The position numbers and the translations under genes were made by a program. Positions 31,792 through 37,881 of a stretch of DNA of 37,881 nucleotides are shown one piece after another. How positions within the stretch are numbered: position 1 is the first letter of the stretch; each line of letters opens with the position of its first letter. Source of the DNA: an uncultured Bacilli bacterium (lineage in GTDB: Bacteria > Bacillota_I > Bacilli_A > RF39 > UBA660). Location of the stretch: NCBI GenBank assembly GCA_949025205.1, contig CARMXJ010000011.1, positions 1 through 37,881 of the forward strand, read 5' to 3'. Under the pieces are notes generated by a model, which did not search any database, was not told where the DNA came from, and saw only the letters and a program-made list of their open reading frames with translations.

Positions 31792-31847
31792 AAAGTAGCA
31801 TTAATTCAAATGGATTCAAAAGACAATATGGAGGAAAATAAAGAAAA
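31792..31847 (+). pseudogene. Broken copy of the carbon-nitrogen hydrolase gene start
   Basis: 54 of 56 bases match 32384-32439, the first codons of the carbon-nitrogen hydrolase gene. The two differences (GAC/GAT, GAG/GAA) are synonymous. The upstream AAAAAGGAGA is also shared, but the ATG is missing and the match stops after 56 bases. It lies ~20 bases after the DHH gene. Confidence 0.85.
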
Positions 31848-31948
31848 GTTTATAGATTAAGAAATGTGTAATTAGATATTTATTTATAGTAGGATTGGTT
31901 ACAAAAAAAGAATAAGTTATAACTTAAGCAAGAAAGTAGGAATAATAA

Positions 31949-32314
31949 GTGAAATTAGAAAAAATAAAAAATACCTTTAGTGTATGCAAAGTTAAAGATA
32001 CTTCAAACATTAAGTTAGAAAGTGAATATTGCTTTATAGGGAAGACAAATGAAGAAATATCATTGGTTTGTATTTTAGAAGATGTTCCTAGTAATACATT
32101 GGAAAGAGATGATGGATGGAAATGTTTTAGAATACAAGGTGTTTTGGATTTTTCTCTTATAGGCATTTTATCAAAAATCACAACGATTTTAGCTGATAAT
32201 GAAATTGGTATATTTGCTGTATCTACTTATAATACTGACTACATATTTACAAAAGAAGAAAATTATGTGAAAGCATTAGAGATATTGTTAAAATCAGGTT
32301 ATGAAATAATATAA
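31949..32314 (+). CDS. ACT-domain protein (CASTOR/ACT_7-like)
   Basis: A 121-residue protein. The N-terminal half (CFIGKTNEEISLVC) and the C-terminal ACT half (IQGVLDFSLIGILSKITTIL, ending ADNEIGIFAVSTYNTDYIF) match the small ACT_7/CASTOR-like regulators, which bind amino acids. It starts with GTG after AGTAGGAA, a moderate site. It lies between two copies of the hydrolase gene start, so it may have arrived by insertion. The amino acid bound is unknown. Confidence 0.8.
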   Translation: MKLEKIKNTFSVCKVKDTSNIKLESEYCFIGKTNEEISLVCILEDVPSNTLERDDGWKCFRIQGVLDFSLIGILSKITTILADNEIGIFAVSTYNTDYIFTKEENYVKALEILLKSGYEII

Positions 32315-32380
32315 GCAATAATTTAGAAGTTATGATTTTGAAAGAAAAATAAGACATTTCAATTAAAAAGGAGAAAAAAC

Positions 32381-33163
32381 ATGAAAGTAGCATTAATTCA
32401 AATGGATTCAAAAGATAATATGGAAGAAAATAAAGAAAAAGCCTTTCGTTTTATGAATGAAGCTTTAAAAGAAAATGTGGATATCATTTGTTTATCAGAA
32501 AAATTTTTGTATTGGGGAAAAGGTAGAGGGGCAATTCCTATTAATTCTCCTATTCTAACTGAATTTCAAGATTATGCAAAAGCGCACAATGTTAATCTTA
32601 TTTTAGGTAGCCTAGCGATTCAAGTCATGGGAACTGATACTATTACAAATACTTCTTTGGTAATCAATCGTTTAGGAGAAATTATTCACCGTTATGATAA
32701 AATTTATATGTATACGGTCGACCGAGAAGATTTAAAAGTAGATGAGGGAGACGATACCGTTAAAGGAAGTCAACTTGGTCTTTTTTTGCTTGAAGGTATA
32801 AAAATGGGTATTGGTATTTGTTTTGATTTGCGGTATCCAGAATATTTCAAAGCACTTTCTTTAGGTGGTGCAGAAGTTATTTTTTTACCTGCTAATTTTA
32901 GAAAATCTACTGGTTTTGTTGCTTGGGATATTTTAACAAGAGCGAGGGCGATTGAAAATCAAGCCTATTTTTGTGCATGCGGTCAAACAGGTGGTACAAA
33001 AGAAAAAGAAAGATGTGGAAAATCTCAAATTATTTCTTATGATGGAAATATTCTTTCTTCTCTAAATGAAGAAGAAGGAGTTGTTATTGCTACCTTAGAT
33101 ATAGATAAATTAAGACAGTTTAGAAAAGAATTTCCTGTATTGAAGCAAGTCGAAAAATTTTAA
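32381..33163 (+). CDS. Carbon-nitrogen hydrolase (nitrilase superfamily)
   Basis: An amidase-type hydrolase with the Glu-Lys-Cys triad: Glu40 in CLSEKF, Lys107 in YDKIYMY and Cys147 in IGICFDLRYPE. At 260 residues it is the common single-domain length, close to omega-amidase-like members, but the substrate is not set by the sequence. AAAAAGGAGA precedes ATG 32381. A broken copy of its first 56 coding bases lies 592 bases upstream, on the other side of the ACT gene, and suggests that the hydrolase once directly followed the DHH gene. It converges with the gene at 33190. Confidence 0.9.
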   Translation: MKVALIQMDSKDNMEENKEKAFRFMNEALKENVDIICLSEKFLYWGKGRGAIPINSPILTEFQDYAKAHNVNLILGSLAIQVMGTDTITNTSLVINRLGEIIHRYDKIYMYTVDREDLKVDEGDDTVKGSQLGLFLLEGIKMGIGICFDLRYPEYFKALSLGGAEVIFLPANFRKSTGFVAWDILTRARAIENQAYFCACGQTGGTKEKERCGKSQIISYDGNILSSLNEEEGVVIATLDIDKLRQFRKEFPVLKQVEKF

Positions 33164-33189
33164 TTTAAAAAGCAAAGCGATTATTCTAC

Positions 33190-33984
33190 TTATTTCATTC
33201 TTTGTTTTTCGTTTTCAAAGAGACTAATAACGTTGTATTGGTATTTTGTACTCAAGTTAAGTCCCATTCCTGTATTAGGATTGGTTATAGAACTAATTTC
33301 ATTATTGTGGTCAATGTTAATTTCTACTAAAGGAAGTTTATCTTTGTTTTGACCAAAATCTAATAAATCAGTTATCTCGTAAAAATTCATAAGGTTTATG
33401 AGAAAGGAAGTAAACAGCTTAGCACTTTGTTTTGTTAGGTCTGTATTCTTTTCATCTAATTTGCTACCAATATTAAAAGGGTATATTAAGTTCAAATATG
33501 TTTGGCCGGCTAAAACACCAATTCCATTATTTCTATCATTAACAAAAGACAAAATGAAGGTGCCACTTTCTGATGTTATGTTTTTTATGATTCCATTTTC
33601 TTTTAAAATAAGATGATTTGTTAGCAAATTATTTATTGTTATTTTTTGTTTTTTAGATGCTTTTTCACACGTATGTTCTTTTTTTATTTTATTGAAATAA
33701 AACCAATTTTTTTTATCATTTTCCAAAAGAAGCAATTTGTCACTTGTTTCATATTCGTAACCTATAACTTTTTTGGGAATAGGCTGGTTTGTCGCCCATT
33801 TCATTAAATCAAAACTACCACATGCATACATTAATCCAACAAATTGTTTTCTAAAATTTATGACATCGTGTACAAATGGATTATCTATAATATGGACATT
33901 ACCGTTTTTATCAATTAATTCTATTATTATGTAATATCCATTTAGTATTTTTTTAACTTCTAACTTTTTTATCAAAGCTTCCAT
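33190..33984 (-). CDS. hypothetical protein, 264 aa
   Basis: Not recognised. Soluble, with no signal peptide. It starts with a beta-like stretch (NGYYIIIELIDKNGNVHIID) and ends NPNTGMGLNLSTKYQYNVI. AAAGGAGATAAA precedes the ATG on the minus strand, with a promoter at 34021-34049. The partial gene at the right end of the window has a similar C-terminal pattern (SNNGIGI), so they may be paralogues. It converges with the hydrolase gene; no clear terminator lies between. Confidence 0.7.
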   Translation of the reverse strand: MEALIKKLEVKKILNGYYIIIELIDKNGNVHIIDNPFVHDVINFRKQFVGLMYACGSFDLMKWATNQPIPKKVIGYEYETSDKLLLLENDKKNWFYFNKIKKEHTCEKASKKQKITINNLLTNHLILKENGIIKNITSESGTFILSFVNDRNNGIGVLAGQTYLNLIYPFNIGSKLDEKNTDLTKQSAKLFTSFLINLMNFYEITDLLDFGQNKDKLPLVEINIDHNNEISSITNPNTGMGLNLSTKYQYNVISLFENEKQRMK

Positions 33985-34020
33985 ATATTTTTATCTCCTT
34001 TATTTAGAAATATGGCAGTT

Positions 34021-34049
34021 ATTATATCATATATAAGTTGAAACGTAAA
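34021..34049 (-). promoter_or_regulatory. Promoter for the gene at 33190-33984
   Basis: On the minus strand TTTACG (34049-34044) and TATAAT (34026-34021) with a 17-base spacer; the -10 is extended (TGATATAAT). Confidence 0.55.
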
Positions 34050-34185
34050 TTTTTTTGTTTTCTAAGAAAAATGTTTTTCAAAATATGTATCTTACTATAT
34101 TTTAGTGGTTAAAATTGATAGTACAAAATCGAAGAAAAAAGTTATATTCTTGTGTTTTACCTCTATAATTTAATGGAGGTTTTTT

Positions 34186-34800
34186 ATGTATAAATTGGAA
34201 AATTTGGAGTATCTGTATCAAGATTTAGAACCCTATATTGATACTCATACTATGGGACTTCATTATAATAAACATGCTAAAAAGTATTTGGATACCTTAA
34301 ATAAGTTATTACTCGAAAATCATTTTGATTTTTCTATTTCTATGTCAGAACTTGCACAAAAAATGAATTTGTATCCTTGGGAGAAGAAAGAAGATATTCT
34401 TTTTAATTTAGGAGGCGTAATAAATCATAATTTGTATTTTCATTCTATGAATAAACAAAAAGTGGAAAGTACAGGTGCTCTTCGAAAAGACTTAATAGAA
34501 AAGTATGGTTCTTTGGATACCTTTATAAAGGAATTTATAGATACAGCTATGAAACTTAAAGGAAGTGGTTATACGTTTTTGGAGGTAAATACTAATGGGT
34601 TAGAAATTAGAAATTATAAAAATCAAGACAATCCTTTGTTTTCCTTTTGTATTCCTTTGTTTACGGTTGATTTGTGGGAACACGCCTATTATATAAATTA
34701 TAATTATGATAAGAAAAAGTATTTGGAAAATTTTTTTGAAATTGCAGACTTTAGTATGGCTAGTCATGTTTATGATAGAATACTGAAAAATCGGATTTAG
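34186..34800 (+). CDS. sodA: Fe/Mn superoxide dismutase
   Basis: Converts superoxide to oxygen and hydrogen peroxide in the cytoplasm. The four metal ligands fall at His26 (LHYNKHA), His81 (GGVINHNLYF), Asp162 and His166 (VDLWEHAYY). Tyr34 is also present, matching the family numbering. NQDNPL and the GSGYTFLE stretch are near-standard, but GSGWxWL-type Trp residues are replaced by Tyr/Phe, and one His in the first motif is Ala. Metal choice cannot be read with confidence. GGAGG precedes the ATG, and a TATAAT lies at 34164-34169. A strong terminator follows. Confidence 0.88.
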   Translation: MYKLENLEYLYQDLEPYIDTHTMGLHYNKHAKKYLDTLNKLLLENHFDFSISMSELAQKMNLYPWEKKEDILFNLGGVINHNLYFHSMNKQKVESTGALRKDLIEKYGSLDTFIKEFIDTAMKLKGSGYTFLEVNTNGLEIRNYKNQDNPLFSFCIPLFTVDLWEHAYYINYNYDKKKYLENFFEIADFSMASHVYDRILKNRI

Positions 34801-34812
34801 AGTAGTTACAAT

Positions 34813-34837
34813 AAGCAAGAGCCGCCTTGCTTTTTTT
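34813..34837 (+). terminator. Intrinsic terminator
   Basis: AAGCAAG and CTTGCTT pair around AGCCGC, followed by T residues. Confidence 0.85.
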
Positions 34838-34909
34838 CTTTTAAAATGATAGTATAAGCGTAATATTAAGTAGTGAATGATAAATTTAATTTTTAATAGG
34901 AAGAGAAGA

Positions 34910-35647
34910 ATGTTTATGATTGATACCCATGCTCATTTTAATACCATTGTTTTAAAGGATTTGGCACAACAAATAAAGAGAGTAGAATTATTATCTTACT
35001 TAGACAAAGTTATCAATGTGGGGTTAGATTATCACACAAGCAAAGAGGCCATTAGCATTAGTTTAAGTCATGAGAAGTTTTATGCAACGCTTGGAATTCA
35101 TCCTTTATGGGAAGGAACTGTAGAAACGTTAGAAAAATTATATGCGCAATATGACTGTAGTAAAGTCATCGCTATTGGAGAAACTGGTCTGGATTCTAGT
35201 GAAAAACAGGATAGTGCTATACAAGAGGAAAAGTTTATAAAAACAATTCGATTTGCTAATGAAGTTGCATTGCCAATCATTATTCATGCTAACAACACTA
35301 ATAAAAGAGTATTGGATATTTTAAAAGAAAATTATCCAGAGAATGGTTTTGTATTCCATTGCTTTCAGCCTAATTTAGAAATTATGGAAGAGATTATTAG
35401 AATGAGTGGCTATATTTCTGTTGCTACTCCTATTACTAGACCTACCGCTAAAAGATCTTTAGAAGTAATAAAAAATGTTCCTTTAGACTGTCTTTTGATT
35501 GAACTAGATTATCCATACATGAGTGAAAATGTTGAAGAAGATGGTAAAAACATTTTTAATAAAATAAGAGAGTTACGCAAGATATCTTATTATGAGCTTG
35601 AAGATGTTTTAGATTCTAATGCAAGAAGGTTGTTTAGATTGAATTAA
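34910..35647 (+). CDS. tatD: TatD-family metal-dependent hydrolase
   Basis: A 245-residue TIM-barrel hydrolase of the TatD DNase family. Metal motifs: DTHAHF (5-10), IGETGLD, IIHANNTNKR (in place of the usual IHxR), FHCFQP and the late Asp in IELDYPYM (usually ETDxPxL). The family is slightly divergent but ligands look intact. ATG 34910 has AGGA 8 bases upstream; 34916 is also possible. The open frame to 34877 lacks a binding site. TatD members act as nucleases or repair enzymes; the role here is not shown by context. Confidence 0.88.
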   Translation: MFMIDTHAHFNTIVLKDLAQQIKRVELLSYLDKVINVGLDYHTSKEAISISLSHEKFYATLGIHPLWEGTVETLEKLYAQYDCSKVIAIGETGLDSSEKQDSAIQEEKFIKTIRFANEVALPIIIHANNTNKRVLDILKENYPENGFVFHCFQPNLEIMEEIIRMSGYISVATPITRPTAKRSLEVIKNVPLDCLLIELDYPYMSENVEEDGKNIFNKIRELRKISYYELEDVLDSNARRLFRLN

Positions 35648-35753
35648 TTTATGCAGTGTTAGAATATATGGTGTTAATAAATATGGATAAAAATTAATAT
35701 GCAGAACAAAACAAATATTAAATATAAAAAAGACACGAGGTATTAAAAAAAAT

Positions 35754-36254
35754 ATGACATTAGAAGATAAGAAAAAACAATTATTTATAAAACTTAATAA
35801 AGAATATAATCTAGGATATGATTTGGTAGAAATAATCGATGAGGTTGTTAGGGATATAAATCAATCTGAATTAAAATCTATTTATTTAATTCAACAACAA
35901 ATTTTAAAGAAAATTTTGAAACCTAATCCGAAACTAAAGCCTCCAAAATCATTTTTTTTAGTGTCTTCGAGCGAATGCTTTAATGAAAATATTGCAGACC
36001 TTAAAAACGAGTTATTGAAAGCGCTTTTGCCTATCTATAATGGCTTTCTACCTATCGAAGAATTAATCAATAGTATTGATGCAGTTATAAACAAATATCC
36101 AAATTTAACTATGAATAAATATTTTGATTTAATAAAAACAAAGATATTTAATGATACAAGAAATTATTGCATAAAGAGGGGGAATGAGGTAGGGGATAAT
36201 ACTATAAAACTGTTGCTTAGAAGTAGAACGCTATATTTAGAAAATGAAGAATAA
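35754..36254 (+). CDS. hypothetical protein, 166 aa
   Basis: Not recognised. A soluble, mostly helical protein with no signal peptide, starting LEDKKKQLFIKLNKEYNLGY, with a middle Pro/Lys stretch (LKPNPKLKPPKS) and a basic C-terminus. GAGGT lies 12 bases before the ATG, unusually far, so translation may be weak. It precedes the WYL regulator by 76 bases without a clear terminator and may be co-transcribed with it. Confidence 0.6.
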   Translation: MTLEDKKKQLFIKLNKEYNLGYDLVEIIDEVVRDINQSELKSIYLIQQQILKKILKPNPKLKPPKSFFLVSSSECFNENIADLKNELLKALLPIYNGFLPIEELINSIDAVINKYPNLTMNKYFDLIKTKIFNDTRNYCIKRGNEVGDNTIKLLLRSRTLYLENEE

Positions 36255-36330
36255 AAGGATCTTGAGAAAAAAGAAAACAAAAATAAACTTATAAGTAAGG
36301 TTAAAAATAAATAATTTAAGGTGATTTTAT

Positions 36331-36957
36331 ATGTCTAAATTATCTAATACACTATTGATGTTGCAATTGCTTCAAAATGGAAGAAAATATAGTATTAAAG
36401 AGCTAGCTTGCAAAATAGAAGTATCGGAACGAATGATTCGAAAGTATAAAGAAGAACTTGAATATGCAGGAATATTTATAGATACAATAAAAGGTCCTTA
36501 TGGAGGATATGTATTAAATAAAGATTTTAATGTCCCCTATTTAAATCTTACTAGTCATGATATGGATATTATTAATGAGTCCGCTAAATGGATTGATGAT
36601 GATACTATAAAACAAGAACTAATGAATATTCATTCTAAAATTATTTTAAATTTAAACAATAAAGAGAATAATAGAAAGCCTATACTTTCTGATAATGCAG
36701 AGTTAAATGTTTTTAATAAAATAAATAATGCTTATAAAAATCATTTAAAACTTAAAATAAAATATTACAATTTAAAACATGGCGAGTCAATAAGAGTAAT
36801 TTATCCTTTAGGTTTATATTTATTTCAAAATGAATGGTGGGTTTCGGCTTATTGGGAAGAAAAAGATGATATGAGACAATTCCATTTAAAAAGAATTACG
36901 GATTGTGAAATATTGGATATAAAATTTAATCCTAACGAAATAAATTTAAAATTTTGA
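36331..36957 (+). CDS. WYL-domain transcriptional regulator
   Basis: Residues 1-58 are a DeoR/HTH_11-like helix-turn-helix (QLLQNGRKYSIKELACKIEV, then SERMIRKYKEELE) with the following GPYGGYVL wing. The second half is a WYL domain (YYNLKHGESIRVIYPLGLYL, then EWWVSAYWEEKDDMRQFHLKRI), where EWWVSAYW replaces the WYL core. WYL domains bind nucleic acids or nucleotides and often govern DNA repair or phage defence genes. At 208 residues it is short, lacking the extra C-terminal part of longer members. AAGGTGA precedes the ATG. Confidence 0.85.
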   Translation: MSKLSNTLLMLQLLQNGRKYSIKELACKIEVSERMIRKYKEELEYAGIFIDTIKGPYGGYVLNKDFNVPYLNLTSHDMDIINESAKWIDDDTIKQELMNIHSKIILNLNNKENNRKPILSDNAELNVFNKINNAYKNHLKLKIKYYNLKHGESIRVIYPLGLYLFQNEWWVSAYWEEKDDMRQFHLKRITDCEILDIKFNPNEINLKF

Positions 36958-36960
36958 TAA

Positions 36961-36988
36961 TTGACATAAATAATTCCTCTACTAGTAT
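36961..36988 (+). promoter_or_regulatory. Promoter for the gene at 37019
   Basis: A perfect TTGACA (36961-36966) with TAGTAT (36983-36988) 16 bases on, starting just after the WYL gene. Confidence 0.55.
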
Positions 36989-37018
36989 TAAAATAATTAC
37001 AAGAAGGAGGAGTAAACT

Positions 37019-37705
37019 ATGTTTACCTATTATTTAGATGATGATAATGAAACTATATATAGAATAGAGATGTCATTAAAACAAGAAGAAAAAGAGTATT
37101 ATTTATCTTTACTTAATAATTATTTAACTGAACTAATATTTGTTGAAGAAAATAAGTTGAAGAAATTAGTCCAAGAAGAGGAAATTCAAAAAGAAAATCA
37201 AGAGAGTGTTGGTATAGAAAATGGTCAGTTATTTTTAGAAAAAGCGATGGTTACCAATGTAGAAAAAATAGAAGATTATTTGCCTTCAATTATTACCGTA
37301 AAATCAAAAAAGTATTTTTTTCTTAGACCATATACCATTTGTTTGTTGATAAAATTGCTTTCAAATGATTTGGATAAAATGGAGCATCATCCATTTGTTG
37401 ATAAGGTAATCAGTTTGTTAAATCATTCCTGTTGCATTGACTTTAAACTGATATTTGAAACTTTTTTTGAAGAAAATGGAAATTTGTTGAATGAAAAGTT
37501 TTATGATTATCATGCATTCGTAAATTTGTTAAAAAATTTGAAACAAGAAATTACAGAAAAATATTCTAGAAGTGGATTAATAAATTTTTGGCAAGGCGAT
37601 GATGCAGAAAGGTGTGTTGCTGAAGGTATTGCTTCTGATGCACCTGCAAATAAAGATTATTTAAGGAAATTAAACCTTGAAATAGAAATAAAAGCCGCAA
37701 AATAA
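37019..37705 (+). CDS. hypothetical protein, 228 aa
   Basis: Not recognised. A soluble, acidic, helical protein without signal peptide. An Asp-rich start (YYLDDDNETIYRIEM) leads to a Glu/Gln-rich linker (EEEIQKENQES), a central helical block (YFFLRPYTICLLIKLLSNDL) and a C-terminal stretch (INFWQGDDAERCVAEGIASD). AAGGAGGAG precedes the ATG, and it has its own promoter directly downstream of the WYL regulator, so the regulator may control it. A strong shared terminator follows. Confidence 0.7.
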   Translation: MFTYYLDDDNETIYRIEMSLKQEEKEYYLSLLNNYLTELIFVEENKLKKLVQEEEIQKENQESVGIENGQLFLEKAMVTNVEKIEDYLPSIITVKSKKYFFLRPYTICLLIKLLSNDLDKMEHHPFVDKVISLLNHSCCIDFKLIFETFFEENGNLLNEKFYDYHAFVNLLKNLKQEITEKYSRSGLINFWQGDDAERCVAEGIASDAPANKDYLRKLNLEIEIKAAK

Positions 37706-37731
37706 TAAATAGACTATTTTGTATAAAGAGT

Positions 37732-37770
37732 AAATAAGGTAAGAACCAATTGTATTTCTTACCTTGTTTT
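37732..37770. terminator. Strong bidirectional terminator
   Basis: AAGGTAAGAA (37736-37745) and TTCTTACCTT (37756-37765) pair perfectly and can be extended by a T-G and three A-T pairs, around a 10-base loop. It sits between converging genes. Confidence 0.85.
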
Positions 37771-37787
37771 ATAAAAAAGAAAGACTC

Positions 37788-37881
37788 TTATAATAAAAAA
37801 TAGTTAAGGTCTACAAAGTTTGCTAGAATGAATCTACAAGTTATGCCTATTCCATTATTACTTCCCTTTTCATGTACTTTG
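37788..37881 (-). CDS. Partial minus-strand gene (C-terminal end only)
   Basis: A frame enters from the right edge and stops at 37788-37790. The visible 30 residues include HEKGSNNGIGITCRFILANF. The SNNGIGI pattern resembles NPNTGMGLNL near the end of the protein at 33190-33984, so this may be a related gene. The rest lies outside the window. Confidence 0.5.
   Translation of the reverse strand, partial: KVHEKGSNNGIGITCRFILANFVDLNYFLL

Noticed and set aside
34159..34180. Hairpin hiding the superoxide dismutase binding site (ACCTC/GAGGT)
   Set aside because: The arm ACCTC lies upstream of the likely transcription start set by TATAAT at 34164-34169, so it would not be in the RNA.

Overview
The window is AT-rich, with long A and T runs, strong AGGAGG-type ribosome binding sites, and ATG, GTG and TTG starts. 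TGA and TAG both act as stops and TGG encodes Trp, so this is the standard bacterial code and not the mycoplasma code. Gene content (typA, lysS, short cysE, Fe/Mn superoxide dismutase, tatD, LysM, WYL and XRE regulators, SipW-type signal peptidase with TasA-like exported proteins) fits a low-GC Bacillota, most likely an uncultured gut Bacilli lineage. The lineage is inferred from style and content, not from a marker search.

Layout. 1-4.8 kb: an unknown protein, an exported thioredoxin-fold protein, a DUF308-like membrane protein (minus), a large unknown protein and a HAAS/DUF1700-like protein. 4.8-6.4 kb: an XRE regulator divergent from a membrane-anchored surface protein whose promoter spacer carries a perfect operator-like palindrome. 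6.4-12.6 kb: typA, a Cys-repeat membrane-anchored protein, a C39-like peptidase with an overlapping coiled-coil gene, an unknown protein and lysS. 12.6-19.6 kb: a DUF3592-like protein, a stand-alone HipA/CtkA-type kinase, a YfcC-like carrier, unknown proteins, cysE, a signal-less triple LysM protein and a membrane-linked XRE regulator. 19.7-22.9 kb: a large membrane protein, tRNA-Cys, a twice-frameshifted gene and a 614-base gap with no clear gene.

22.9-29.0 kb is the most distinctive part: a TasA/SipW-type export locus. It holds a TasA/camelysin-like protein, a membrane-anchored protein with about eleven calcium-site-like DxDxDG repeats and a TasA-like C-terminal domain, a SipW-type signal peptidase with a long basic tail, a small anchored protein, a large protein combining a TasA-like region with a surface domain, and another exported-looking protein. 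Almost every gene has its own promoter and intrinsic terminator, so this is a cluster of single-gene transcripts rather than one operon.

29.1-37.9 kb: small membrane and DUF4186 proteins, a gene interrupted by an in-frame TAG, a DHH phosphoesterase, and an ACT-domain gene sitting between a broken and an intact copy of the start of a carbon-nitrogen hydrolase gene. Then come an unknown minus-strand gene, superoxide dismutase, tatD, and an accessory-looking group with a WYL regulator. The window ends in the 3' part of a minus-strand gene that may be related to the one at 33190-33984.

Several genes are broken or remodelled (21723-22313, 29859-30839, 31792-31847, possibly 18725-18847). No CRISPR array, rRNA gene, transposase, integrase or reverse transcriptase was seen.
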